This document shows, one piece after another, positions 1-10,995 of a stretch of 64,000 nt of DNA (position 1 is the first letter of the stretch; each line of letters begins with the position of its first letter). The notes beneath the pieces were generated by a model that was not told the DNA's origin, ran no database searches, and saw nothing but the letters and a program-made list of their open reading frames with translations. The translations under genes and the position numbers were made by a program. Source of the DNA: Chamaecyparis obtusa (Eukaryota; Streptophyta; Pinopsida; Cupressales; Cupressaceae); NCBI GenBank assembly GCA_027943335.1, contig BSBK01001535.1:171001-235000 (forward strand), read 5' to 3'.

Positions 1-395
1 TGTAAGGCAGTCAGCCTTCCTCAAGCTTGTAGCCCAAGGCTTTTCATTTGAGTAGTGAGCTCTAGGTAGTGAGCCTGAATGCATGTGTTTTCCCCATATA
101 TTGTAATAGATTTATACTTCTAACAAGGAATTTACTTATTGTGGGTAATCAACAACACCATGGTTTTTCTCTTAATAGGGTTTCCACAATCAAAATCTTG
201 TGTTAACTTGTGTGGATGTGTTTCTAATTTGAGTATACATGTATGCTTTATATTTCATTTGATCAAATTAGATTTAAGAGTTCACAATTTTAAGGGTTTT
301 GGTTAAAGGTTTAAAGTCCAAGATCTTAGGGACAACTAATTCACCAACACCCCCCCCCCCCACCCTCTTAGTTGTTATCTTCCATATTATCAACA
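1..395 (+). repeat. 3' part of a copia-type LTR, cut by the window edge
   Basis: The stretch has the 3' (R-U5) architecture of a plant copia LTR read on the plus strand: an ATGGTTTTTCTC block, a GGGTTTCCAC block, then a C-rich run followed by CTCTTAGTTGTTATC and a possible CAACA end. The same order appears, inverted, in the solo LTR near 54.5-54.9 kb, including the shared TTTGAGTAGTGAGCTC motif. The 5' part lies outside the window, so boundaries and element type are inferred. Confidence 0.5.
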
Positions 396-399
396 ATAA

Positions 400-2490
400 G
401 TACAAGGGCAAAGAAGTAAGAGTAAGTGCACCTAGAAATAAGATGGAGAAAACTATACTTTGAATCTAAATTTTTCCGATGTTGGAGTCTCAGATCCTAT
501 TATAACTTCAAATTTGGAAAACAAGGACTTATAACTTTTTGCTCAGAGAATTTTATTGAAAAATGGCAAGGACAAGTCATCTTTTTGGGAACAAGTCAGT
601 AATGGTGATATGTACCTTGCAATTTCTGATGAAACTTTCTCAAGACTTGTATCTGCACTTATACTGCCCATATCTAGAATCACATCTTTGCAACCTACCC
701 TTGCACACAAAAAATTGGGGTAAGAAGGTTAAAAATAGGTTTGCCTCAGTCAAACCCCTATTTAGGAATCAACCTCGAAATTAAATGCAATAAATGAAAA
801 GTGTTTTATCGTGTAGCAGAGGTTAGATCTAGAAAATGAATTTTACCATACCTTGTAGATGTAATTACTTCTTTAAATATCATTGGCGGTGTAATTAAAT
901 ATTCTTAATTATACTTTACTTAAGTTTACTTAGGATAATGCATTTCCATATTAGTTTTCATGTACACAAATAAGAGTTTGCATTTTATTTTATCACATGG
1001 TGTAGGATAATTCCACTTGAGGTGGAGTTAGTTGTTATCTCATGTGTGAGATCCACCTTTAGTGCTCTTATCACATTATCATCCTCTCATTGTTGCACAT
1101 GTTTGTACATACTTCATTGTATAATGAAGGATGATCCACCTTTGGTGGACATGTGATTCTACCTAGTGTGGTTGATAGGTGCTCTCTTGCATCACTCCCA
1201 GTTATCATGCATTGTTATATATTCAAGCATATCTACATTATAAATCATTGGGGCATTATATTGCATTGTTTATCTTTATTGAATCCAATCAATAAATTGA
1301 TCATATCTTTTGTCTCTCTTTTGTGTTATTCATTGGGATTATAGATCTTGGCATTTTCTTTCAATGCCTTAGGAAAATTTTTATAGTGATCAAGTATGTT
1401 GTGCAATAGCTTTGACTAAACACAAAAAAACCCAAAAGAAAATCATACAAAATAAAAACTCATGGAATGGATGTCATAATTCACCACGATGTTTGATTGG
1501 GGAAGAGAGAGAAGGATGAAGCTTGATGAGTGAGTGTGGATCTACGTTCTTGATAGTAAACTCCTTTTCTTGGACTCCAATGGGGGAAAGATGCTATATC
1601 TATGGAAGAAAACACCATGATTGCATGAGGGGAATGAAGAATTGGATTCTTGATGGCTCTTGATTTGCTTCATTTCCTTGAATGTTTGATTTATTGAATG
1701 CTTGAATGCTTGGTTACAAGATAGCTTGCTCTTGAATCATGGATACCAAATGAGGGGATAGGATGTCCTTTTATACTTAAATCCTTCCATTTGAGATTAA
1801 AATTTGGTCCAGACCGGCCATAATTTAAAATCTCAGAAGAAAACTCGGCTATTGGGCTCCGAGAAAAATTTGGGCCCAAAACCTTAGGGACAAGTTGTCA
1901 TTGGAGACTTGTCTTAGGTAGATTGGGCTCAAATTTCATGGGGATGTTAAGGATGGTGAATAGGAGTGGGGGGAAAAGTATAAGTTACTGCAAGGTTGGA
2001 GCAAACCTCGAAAGCTAAAAATAAATGAATAGGTCCCAGGTGTGGAAATGAATTATGGGATTGAATGGAAAAAGAGAAGTCATGCCTAAAAACAAGGTCC
2101 ATCCTTGAGTTAAATAAATATTGAAGCAGGAGGAGGGCCCATATTTTAATTCAAGTACCTTTTAAGTGTTATATGAGGTCCTACCATAGAAAAAACACTA
2201 AAGTAAGCACAAAGGGGTCTTAAAATTGATCACAAGTTGGGTGCTTACTTTTTAGGACTGTACATCTCCAAAGGGGTCAAAGAAAGGAAGATCAGTCCTT
2301 AAGGAAAGTATTGTCTATGTTAAGGGATCTAGAAGACGAGGATCACTCCTTAAGGAAAGCATTGTCTCCATTAAGGGATCCAATAAAAATATGAACATAA
2401 GGAAAATATTGTCCCCTTAGCCATTTGTAAGAGAAATTGCATTGAATCACTATGTATGTGTGTGCAAAATGTGAAACAAGGAGTGAAGTG
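400..2490 (-). repeat. left (3') LTR of the gag-protease element, with a nested insert
   Basis: Short matches occur in the same order here and at 46.0-46.9 kb. Examples are AAACCCCTATTT-GGAATCAACCT (near 750 and 46050), the segments around 1690-1880 versus 46490-46680, and GGGTGCTTACTTTTTAGG (near 2240) versus GGGTGCTAACTTTTTAGG. Between about 840 and 1450 the left copy carries extra sequence with its own repeated phrases (a GATCCACCTTT block twice), probably a younger insertion of unknown class. No gene is supported. Confidence 0.45.
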
Positions 2491-2493
2491 TAT

Positions 2494-2505
2494 GCCCCCA
2501 CATTA
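2494..2505 (-). promoter_or_regulatory. candidate polypurine tract of the gag-protease element
   Basis: Read on the minus strand this is TAATGTGGGGGC, a G-rich run just inside the left LTR, the expected position of the plus-strand primer of a minus-oriented LTR element. It is identified by position and composition only. Confidence 0.35.
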
Positions 2506-2506
2506 A

Positions 2507-3115
2507 AGAAATTACAAACTCCTTAACAAGAGAAATGGCTTTAACAAAGCATGCATGCACCCACAAGATATGTTTCCACTATGAGATGCCATCAAGGAAG
2601 GACAAATCAAGGGAAATGAAAAATATGAAAAAAGGAACTTGAAGGGATCTACTATCTCAAGAATCAACATTATCACCAATATGATACTATCATCATCTCC
2701 CAAAGGTAGTAGAACTATAAGAAGAATAGCACATAAGAGGCACACAAGAGAGTATTTTTGCACCAAAATCATAGAGACCAAAAAGAATAGGTAGATACCA
2801 TTGTGCATCATCCCTAATTAGACAACACATTGCATCATCCCTAATTATACAACACAAAGACACATTTACAAATAATGGCACATGCACAACATAACACATA
2901 ACAACATATAGAAGAAATGAGATTAAAATAGAGGAATTTCATGACAGATTGACTCCTTTATCACCTTGTACAAACAGAGCAACAATTTTTGTTTAAAGAA
3001 ATGTAAAAAAAAACATACAAGTAACCCATCACGATAGAAGCACATTACAACAAGCAAACACAATAAATCCACCACACACAAGGAGCTAATCAAGCATGTC
3101 ACATATCACCCCATC
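2507..3115. other. internal region between PPT and first reading frame, nothing recognised
   Basis: AT-rich sequence with short overlapping open frames on the minus strand that resemble no family. It contains a short tandem phrase near 2806-2850 (CATCATCCCTAATTA twice). It is probably a decayed 3' untranslated part of the gag-protease element. Confidence 0.3.
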
Positions 3116-3454
3116 TCATTCTATAGTGTCTAGGGAAGGTGGGAAACATGCAAGAGGGGTAGGATCCAAAATGGTAGATAGAACAATAGCTAGTTCCAAA
3201 CAAGGACCTTGTAGTGAAGATGGGTCACTTTGTTCGTCACTAGGACTAAGTGATATTTTCTTTAAAAAGATAGCTGGTAAATCATGATTAACATCGATAA
3301 GCTCATACATATCATCATAATCACTAGCATGAATATCATCATTAGTTGTATAAGGAATATCAAAAACATCATCATCGGGAGTATCTTCTTCATCCAAATT
3401 AATTGTAATAGAATCCAAAATATGAATAGAATTATCATGCTTCTTCCATTTCAT
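3116..3454 (-). pseudogene. acidic 3' portion of the gag-protease polyprotein (uncertain)
   Basis: A 112-codon open frame on the same strand as the protease-like frame, rich in Asp and Glu (EEDTPDDDVFD, DDMYELIDVN). No domain is recognised. Its place downstream of the protease-like frame suggests it is the end of the polyprotein or a linker that preceded a lost RT. The 3455-4087 interval between the two frames is broken by stops and shows no conserved motif. Confidence 0.3.
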
Positions 3455-4087
3455 ATTTTTTTAATTAACTTCCTCATTTGGGTCAAACATAGGTTGATCA
3501 AAGGGAATCAAAGTATCAATAGATGTTTTAGGGGAAGACAATTTTTGGGGAGCACATTCACGAGCTCTAGCACTACGTTTATGGCAGTGATCATGAGCAA
3601 AATGGTTACACTTTCTTTTTTTGCAGATTTAGTTTGGTTTAGGATCAATCAACATCGGCCATTTTATTCTTTAGGAGGAAGAACAAAAGGAACCTCACTA
3701 GGTTGAGAGATACTATCAGTTAAATTTTTATAAGATATAGGAGTCAAAACATAAGCATATATAAGAGGTGTAGGAGGTGTAGGGAGAAGTCTAGGTCCAG
3801 AACAAGGAGATGAAACATCCTTACAATTTCTAAGTTCACAAATATTTTGGATTTTATATTTTTAATATGATTGAAAGAGATTGTCTTTACGAGATTGAGA
3901 TGGTTGATGCATAGAAGGCCAAAAGAAATCAAGGTCAACATACTCTCGAGGTATTAAAGGCTGATAGAGACTAAGATTAACAATGATGAATTCACTTTTA
4001 TGGGGAAGCCTCAAACACTTATGGGGAGGAGAGGTTATGGCTTTCATGTAAGTAAGCCAAGGAACACCAAGTCTAACTTGAAACTAA

Positions 4088-4519
4088 TCAAAAGTAGGTG
4101 ACATATATAGTTTTACCACCAACATCTATAGGAAATGTAATAGAACTATGGGTAGGATATGTGAAACCATTGCAAGTTTGGATCATCACATAAAATTTGT
4201 TATAGAAATCATGTTTCAATTGTATAGTGTAAGGATGTTGTTTAGTTATCACATTAGCCATGCAAGTAGGGTCAATAAGAACAACACAAGAAAAGAGATC
4301 ATTAACCTTTGCAACAATGTAAAGAGGACCATCGGGCACTATAATTGTCTCACTAGGATCAAAGCTAATGCAAATATTAGGTTTAGGTTCAAATTTAGAT
4401 TGATCAATAAGATTGACAACATTTTTGGCTTCAATACACTTATCATCATAGTCAACAACATGGGTAGAAGATGGAAAAGATTGGGTAGATTTAATAGTAT
4501 TGGTCGAATGGGACAACAA
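4088..4519 (-). pseudogene. retropepsin-like (aspartic protease) region of the retroelement
   Basis: The 143-codon frame contains PLYIVAKVND...SCVVLIDPTCMANVIT, the layout of plant LTR-element retropepsins, where a beta strand is followed by D-x-G/T-x-x-x-x-V. Here the catalytic signature reads IDPTCMANVI. Asp is present and the usual Ser/Thr-Gly-Ala is altered, as in some plant gag-protease proteins. It would have cut the Gag polyprotein in particles. It follows the zinc-finger-like frame by about 50 bases, in another frame, so the polyprotein is disrupted. Confidence 0.5.
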
Positions 4520-4570
4520 AGGATTGGTATAGATTTGTAAGTTTTGGTTAGGAGGTGTTAAAAATTTATT

Positions 4571-4876
4571 TTATTGATCATCATCACCCTCAATAGATAT
4601 AGTATTAGAATCAATGAGGTCTTGAATAATAGATTTCAAACAGAAACACTTCTCAGTATCATGAACAAGTTGACGATGGTATTGGCAAAAGGCTTTGTGA
4701 TCAAAGGATTTTGGAAAAGGTTTGGATGTGTCAATTGGTTTAATAAGAGGAAAATTTAACACTTTAGCATTAATCAACTTCAAAATAAAATTATGCAAAT
4801 ATTTAGAAAGTTGTGTAAAATCATAAGGTCTAAAAATATATGACAAAGGAGCCACACCTTTGGATGTTGCTGCCAC
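4571..4876 (-). pseudogene. gag C-terminal zinc-finger-like region
   Basis: This 101-codon frame has CQYHRQLVHDTEKCFCLKSII, which matches the C-x2-H-x4-H-x4-C zinc-binding segment followed by LK..I..LI that is common at the end of plant gypsy-like Gag proteins. The role would be nucleic-acid binding in the virus-like particle. It lies between the capsid-like gag frame and the protease-like frame in the expected order. Assignment is by motif order; the frame is short and begins after a break. Confidence 0.5.
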
Positions 4877-5085
4877 TTTCTCATCAAAATTTTTGTATGA
4901 ATTATTGATTATGATGAAGTTATTGGGTTTCTAGAACTTGTTATAGGATTGGGATGTTGGATCACTCTTATTAACTAGATCCATTGGAGTGGTGCCTCTC
5001 AAACTGACTCATTTGAAGCTGATATTTATGAAGCATTACACACAATTGAGTAAAAGAAAAAAATTCAAAAAGCAGAATCTTATCT

Positions 5086-5603
5086 CTAATGTTTTTTTTT
5101 TTTTAAATTAAAAATGAAAATATGTTGCACATCAATATTAGGCACATGATAATAAATCCGAGTATGCAAATGCTTAAATCTACCATTGAAATCAATCACT
5201 TTTTTACAATACATTAAATTTGTCAAGGAAATCTTAGGACCAATATTATTTTGAAATTGTTGGATGAGAACATTAGCAAGATTTTGAAAGGAGTCAATAG
5301 AATAAGGACACAAAGAGAAATACCATTGTAAGGATTTATCTTGAAAGGTTATAGTAAACATTTTAGCCATGAACCTATGATCATGAGAGAAATCACTACA
5401 CAATGTTTGAAAGGTTTGACATGGGTCAAAGGATTACCTTTACCATTATAAGTCTCTAGGTGAGGAATTTCCACGTATTGTTGAATAAAATCACGGATGA
5501 TATTCAAGGACAAAGGACTAGCAATGTCACAAGTAGGAATTTTGAACTTGGATTGAGTTATAGAAGTAATTTTTTGTTGCAAGGAAGACACAATTTGAGT
5601 CAA
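5086..5603 (-). pseudogene. gag capsid region (retrotransposon gag domain), frameshifted
   Basis: Two overlapping frames together give a Retrotrans_gag-type sequence. The first has ETYNGKGNPLTHVKPFKHC, which resembles the common plant F.G..DP..H...F start. The second has ALQWY-like KSLQWYFSLCPYSIDSFQNL and FIQQF-like LIQQFQNN. The frame changes near position 5400, so Gag cannot be made as one chain. The upstream end is cut by copia-1, which begins six bases after the frame; the N-terminal remainder is found beyond its other end. Confidence 0.6.
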
Positions 5604-5608
5604 GCTAT

Positions 5609-6770
5609 TGTTAGATAACTGTGAGGGGGATGAATAAGTTAAGTCCAGTTATCCTACAGTCCCAAAAACTCCCAGATGTATAGAACAAAACTTTCAATTC
5701 AATCAAACAACTCGGTAAAACTTTGTTTGTGCCTTACTGTTCATTAACCAAATACCAATAAATTAACTAGTACATATACCAATCAAACCAATAATTGTAA
5801 TGTGAAAAGTAAAATAACAAATCATCAGATCCATACACATATAACACTTGATTTTTAACATGGAAACCTTGTTAAGGTAAAAACCACTTGGGACTGGTAC
5901 CCAAAATAATTTCACTCTTCTGACGTGAACTCGATTAAGAGCCAACCCTGTTAAAGGTTACAAAACACACTGTAAGGTGTGACCTTGTTAGAGGATTTAT
6001 CACTGACAGTTCTGTGTGACCTAACATTCACTATGGGGTCAACATGAAAACAATCAACATTCATTGAATGTCATAATGAAATAATAAAGACTATTAAGTC
6101 CCACTCAATTAAGAGATTTATCTGTAGCAATGGTTAGAATGCAACAATAAATGATCTGATTCAAATACAACTGTCTTTGTATATTTTCAAATATATGCTA
6201 AGCTCAAAATACCTCTGGCCATCATAATCAATTCAATTTATTTGTATCCTCCAACTCTATTCTACTCAGTTAATTCCTTTCTCTAATGCTTGATGTAATC
6301 TGCAGAATTACTTGGTTTTATCTTTAACTTGTCTAACAGGTTCACATGAATGCAATCTTCTCACGTGCATCATTTTCATAATGAATCTCTTGTCTCCTTT
6401 TACATACATGATAAACCATTTTCTACTCATCCATATATTTTTCCACTTAATCTTCATAGTTGATTTTGTCACTTTAACCTTCCTCGGAACTTGTGTCTCT
6501 AACATGTTTCATTCTCCATTATCCGATCATCCTTGAATTTTGTCAGTTGTTTGATCTTCAGAAAAAACTTTATCTTTAACCTCGAAATCATCCATATTCA
6601 TCCATCTCATCATCTTTAGTCAGCAGTCATATGTTCTATTTATTTCTTTTACTCAGTCAATATCATGATATGTCAGTGACTTCTTACTCGGTTAATATTG
6701 TACTCAGTATACACTACACTTGCTCGGTGTACACTATTTCAATTCAGTGTATACTAAGTTCTTCATTTAC
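5609..6770 (-). repeat. outer piece of the copia-1 3' LTR
   Basis: It aligns base for base, with scattered substitutions, to the first 1.16 kb of the intact copia-1 LTR that starts at 43097. It stops abruptly at CTTCATTTAC, where CACTAGT begins. The LTR sequence resumes at 37988 after a second TAC, giving a summed length of 1528 bp against 1540 bp for the other LTR. Confidence 0.9.
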
Positions 6771-7260
6771 CACTAGTAAATTTGATCTCAAATTTCGATG
6801 AACGTTGGTCAAAATTTAGATAGTAATTGGTCGAATTTAAGACCAAAACTCTTGTCGTTCTTTTTTTGTCAAATTTTTGACGTATTTAGTATTCGTCAAA
6901 ATTTTGACCAAAACACAGGTCAAAATTTTGACTACAGTCCAGGTTCAAAAATCACCGTCATTTTTTTGCAACGGTCGAAATTTCGACCAATAAAGGAAAA
7001 TGAGGTAGCCTAAATTTTGACCAAGCCATCCACCAATGCTTGGTCTAAATTTTGACCAATGCACTAGAAAATCGACGACGGTGCCATACATTCGACCAAC
7101 AGTGTGGTCAAAATTTTGACCATACTGTTGGTCGAATGTATGGCACCGTCGTCGATTTTCTAGTGCATTGGTCAAAATTTAGACCAAGCATTGGTGGATG
7201 ACTTGGTTTAGAGTTGGTCGAAATTTAGACCAATGCAAATTTTTTTTTTAAAAAAAATGT
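6771..7260 (+). repeat. CACTA left terminus and subterminal repeats
   Basis: After the terminal CACTAGT, the next ~480 bases contain more than ten direct and inverted copies of a motif close to TTGGTC(G/A)AAATTT, for example near 6806, 6826, 6893, 6920, 6970, 7040, 7105 and 7170. In En/Spm such subterminal repeats are the binding sites of TnpA. Included here is a separate 168-bp palindrome. The region has no coding potential. Confidence 0.75.
7030..7197. repeat. 168-bp palindrome with one mismatch
   Basis: The centre is AAAATTTT at 7110-7117. The two 84-base arms match except for one C/T pair, eight bases outside the central AAAATTTT. Each arm contains CACTAG/CTAGTG and two subterminal motif copies. 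A transcript would form a near-perfect long hairpin. The similarity of the arms indicates a very recent origin or gene conversion. Confidence 0.9.
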
Positions 7261-7291
7261 TACATACCGAAGGTGCATTCAGACTTCTTTT

Positions 7292-7746
7292 CATTGACTT
7301 GTGACTCATGAGTAGTGGTTTACATGAACCTGTCTCTCATGAGAATGAATGGAACACTTAGCACACATTGGCTCTAGGTGATGCTTACGGAGGTGAAGCA
7401 CCGGGACTTCCCAAGAGGTCATCCATCCCAGTACCACTCCAGCTCGAGCACGCTTAACTACAGAGTTTCCTCCATGGTTAAACCCACTCTGCTTGCATCC
7501 TCATTTGCAAAACCTTCACCAAGTGTTGTGCCTATGAGGATGCAAGCAGAGTGGGTTTAACCATGGAGGAAACTCCATAGTTAAGTGCGCTCGAGTTGGA
7601 GTAGTACTGGGATGGGTGACCTCTCTGGAAGTCACAGTGCTTCACCTCTGTGAGCATCACCTAGAGCCAATGAGTGATAAGTGTTCCATTCATTCTCATG
7701 AGAGATGGGTTCGTGTGAACCACTACTCATGAATCATGGGTCAATG
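7292..7746. repeat. inverted pair of 5S-rRNA-derived units (Cassandra-like LTR fragments)
   Basis: Arms at about 7292-7503 and 7535-7746 are inverted copies around a 31-base loop. In the right arm (plus) and left arm (minus) about 90 bases match the 3' two-thirds of plant 5S rRNA, including the internal promoter: AGTTAAGTGCGCTCGAG, GAGTAGTACTGGGATGGG and TGACCTCTCTGGAAGTC. They are too diverged at the 5' side to be real 5S genes. Cassandra TRIM elements are known to carry 5S sequence in their LTRs, which is the best fit. No tRNA primer site was located. Confidence 0.7.
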
Positions 7747-7748
7747 AG

Positions 7749-8003
7749 TTTGACTCGAAAAACTACACAGTTGAATCTTGATAGCAATATCACAATTTGA
7801 CTTGCTGTGGAAAATATCTCCTACTTATTAATTGACGAGCTTAAGGGGCTTTCTAATGAATGGTTCATAAGGCACAACACTTGGTGAAGGTTTTGCAAAT
7901 GAGGATGCAAGCAGAGTTTGACTCAAAAAACTACACAGTTGAATCCTGATAGCAATATCACAATTTGGCTTGCTATGGAAAATATCTCTTACTTATCACA
8001 TGA
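7749..8003. repeat. direct repeat pair flanking the 5S-derived structure
   Basis: The ~85 bases at 7749-7835 (TTTGACTC-AAAAACTACACAG onward) recur at 7917-8000 with few changes. Between them, 7871-7915 is an inverted copy of the loop and inner arm of the preceding fold-back (CACTTGGTGAAGGTTTTGCA). This looks like a rearranged continuation of the same element. Confidence 0.7.
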
Positions 8004-10630
8004 ATCTTGTATTATTTCTTGACACCAAAACCCATCTACAAATTTCCAATTTAGGGTTCTTGGAGCAAAAACATTAGGGTCTGTAAGCACACAAATATTA
8101 ATAATAAAAATCATCTGTTAAAGAAAAAACCATGTTTTAAATGACTGGCAATGGTGCCCTAACCTTGTGCAAAATATCTAGATTTGAAGACTCTAGTGGT
8201 GACTCAGGAAGTATAAACTAGATATGTTGTAGGGACAAAATGCCCTGAACAAGTTAAAAATGAGGCTTCCATGGATAGGCCAATAATAGACTCATCCCAA
8301 CCAAGAAGAAAGACTTTTTTAAAGCATATTTGATGTAGGGGCATCTAGAAGAGCATCTGAGCAAAGGAGGACTCCAGTAACTAAGAAGGAGAAGATGGTA
8401 TCAAGAAAAGTTGACTGGCAAGTTCTGAAGCCTAGAATGGCTTATGACAGTGTTGGATTCAATAAACTATGTAAAAGTCATGATAGAGGTCTAAGGACCA
8501 ATACAATGTAATAGACTCAACATAATGTAATAAGTGATCAAAGCAATGTAATAGGTGAAAGAGTCCAATAGGATTAGATTTGAGTAGTTTTCATGTTTAG
8601 AAGCATTCAATAAATACATTGGACCATGTGTAGGTCAATGGAGTAAGTTGGGAAGTCAGAATAGTCATAATTAAATGCATAAAATAAAGTTTATTAATTT
8701 AAATTTGAATGTAAACGGTCATATTACCTTTTAGGAGGGAAATTAGTTTTAACAGGGTTTAGGATTAATTAAACCTCCCAACTGTCTAAAGTTGGTTGAG
8801 GCAGGTAGATAGGGGTCATTAAACGTCTAAAGGATCCATTGTACGGAGGGGGACAGGGAGAAAAAAAGCCTATTGTACGGACTGTTGTGAAAGCAAGCAA
8901 TAAAATTTCATTTTGGTGTTGTTCCATTCAGTGTATTGAACTTCTTTTTATTTGGGACTGTCAAATACATGAATTAGAAGGGTATTTAAACACATTTCAC
9001 TCATTATTGAATGAATAACACTTTGTTTTGAAGCAGCATATACGACTGTTGGTTCATTTCAGGCTGTTTTCTTGAGTTTTTCCTATGACAAACAAAAGTT
9101 TTCTTTAAATAGATGAACCTCCCATGAATCCAAGGGCCCAAAATTCATGGGAGGCATGTTACTAACATGTACAATAGAAATCTAACAAGTTTTGATGCAG
9201 CACTAGTGCGAAGACAACAAGTTTCGAGAAAACAATGGAAATGTCCCATAGTGGATTGGTGGGAATAGTATGACAGCAGCATATTGGGCTGTACAAGAAG
9301 GTTATCTAATGATTTGAGATGTCCTAGGGCATCAAAGAGAATGTGTATGAACCATTATTTGGTCTCCAAGGTTAGTGGAGGTAGGTGTTTGGTGAAACCC
9401 TATGCAACAAGGGTTTGAAGGCATTGAATGAGTGTTTTGGGCGTTCCTTGTGGAATAGGTGTAAAATATCTTGGATTTAATCATATTTTGCCATATTATA
9501 ATTGTGATGAAAGTCTAGAGTAATGAGGATAAGATAATGATATAGTTTCTTTGTTATTTGCTTGATTTTGATACCATTAGGAGGGTACCTTGTGAAGGAA
9601 GTTAAGACTGGTCTAAAGGAGTCACCATTGAAGTTTATATATGTTAAATAACCCTGAAAAGGGTGTCTAAAATTGTAATTTTTTTCTCAATTTGTTTGGA
9701 AAAAGTCAAAGAAAAAGGGAGAAAACTGGTCCAGCAGGGCTAATTGGGGCTCATAGGGCTAGAAGGCAGATTTGAAGGTTGTGGTCAATAGGTGTTGTAA
9801 AGGCTATCAAAAATGATTGATTCTTGTTGAAACCACCTTGTTTACACCATTTTGGTCCATCTTAGGTGTTTGGAGGCATAGTTGAGTCAATTGTGGGTAT
9901 GTAGCCTTTGGTGAGCCTGAAGGGCTAGTGGGGTTCCCGAGTCATAGAAGAAGAAGTTTGAAATTTCCACCACTTCTGCTAACCACTCTACATCAATATT
10001 ATCTATATTCAAATGAATTAAAAAAATAACCAGAAGAATAGAGGAAGACATTACCTGACAGTACATAGTTCCAAACCTCTTACAATGGATCCGTTTGTGA
10101 AGTCTAGAAAGAAAATGATTCTCTCCCCAAACCTTAATGAAGACTGCGTATTTATAGAGATCTTTCACCTTTGTATTCAATGGATCCATGTGTGTATCAA
10201 GAAACAAAGAAGAAAACCAAACTTTATTTGAAACAAACAAATTTCTATCCCAAACAACCTCTGCAAGAATTCTCTTATAGGCCTAATCCTAGCCCTTTAC
10301 CAAAACTCTTCACTAGTGGACTTATTAGTTCAATTTAATGATGGGGATGGTCCTAATATGGTTCAAGAACACTGATTCAACAACTAGTTTGGTCTCCTCA
10401 AGTCTGTACTATAGAGTACTAGACCTGCCACACTTTTCCCTTGTAGCCTTTCCACAAGTGACTTCTTGCTCTAACTCTTGATTAGTTGAGCACATGACCA
10501 AGCACCTTATGAAGTTCGATGATGAGCTCTTCTTCCTCTGGTGAAATGTTTCCATGTTTGACATCAGGGCGAAGATAATTCATCCAACGTAACCTGCAAC
10601 TCCTTCCACATCTAACCAGACCTGCTCAAT
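8004..10630. other. CACTA internal sequence without a supported gene
   Basis: Open frames here are short and unlike known families. A block near 9640-9760 (GGTGTCTAAAATTGTAATTTTTTTCTC, CCAGCAGGGCTAATTGGGG) is an inverted relative of the repeat family at 12.5 and 15.0 kb. The 8452-9089 part has LTR-like character (starts TGTTGG, ends near ATGACA, AT-rich promoter-like centre), but I found no matching target duplication. Confidence 0.3.
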
Positions 10631-10635
10631 CGGCA

Positions 10636-10995
10636 ACATAAACATAGATGACAACTTTTCCCACAGATGACAACTTTTTTTCACAAATAACAACTTTTCT
10701 CACCAAACCTACTCAATGGGCAACATAAACATAGATGACAACTTTTTCCACAGATGATAACTTTTCCATTGACAAAAACTTTTGACACAGATGACACTTT
10801 TTCTATAGATGATAATTTTTTCCATAGATCACAACTTTTTCCATTGATGACAACTTTTTTCATAGATGAGGACTTTTCACACATATATATGACAGTTTAT
10901 TCATAGATGACAACTTTTCCCAGAGATGACAACTTTTTCCATTGATGACAACTTTTTTCATAGATGACATCGTTTCCCATAAATGACAAAATTTT
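10636..10995. repeat. minisatellite of a ~20-bp unit
   Basis: About 15-17 imperfect units of a sequence close to CATAGATGACAACTTTTTC run head to tail, with one larger 70-base duplication (CAACATAAACATAGATGACAAC twice, near 10637 and 10721). Units differ by one to a few bases and there are no unique spacers. Confidence 0.85.

Noticed and set aside
7381..7660. Functional 5S rRNA genes
   Set aside because: The 5' third does not match 5S, compensatory pairs are lost and the copies sit in a repeat; treated as Cassandra-like sequence.
8452..9089. Solo LTR starting TGTTGG and ending near ATGACA
   Set aside because: Flanks GACAG and AACAA do not match and no second copy was seen in the window.
9887..10240. 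117-codon minus frame
   Set aside because: Low-complexity codon content, no motif, located in repeat-derived DNA.
10636..10995. Possible CRISPR-like array of short repeats
   Set aside because: Units are directly adjacent and diverged with no unique spacers, in a eukaryotic context.
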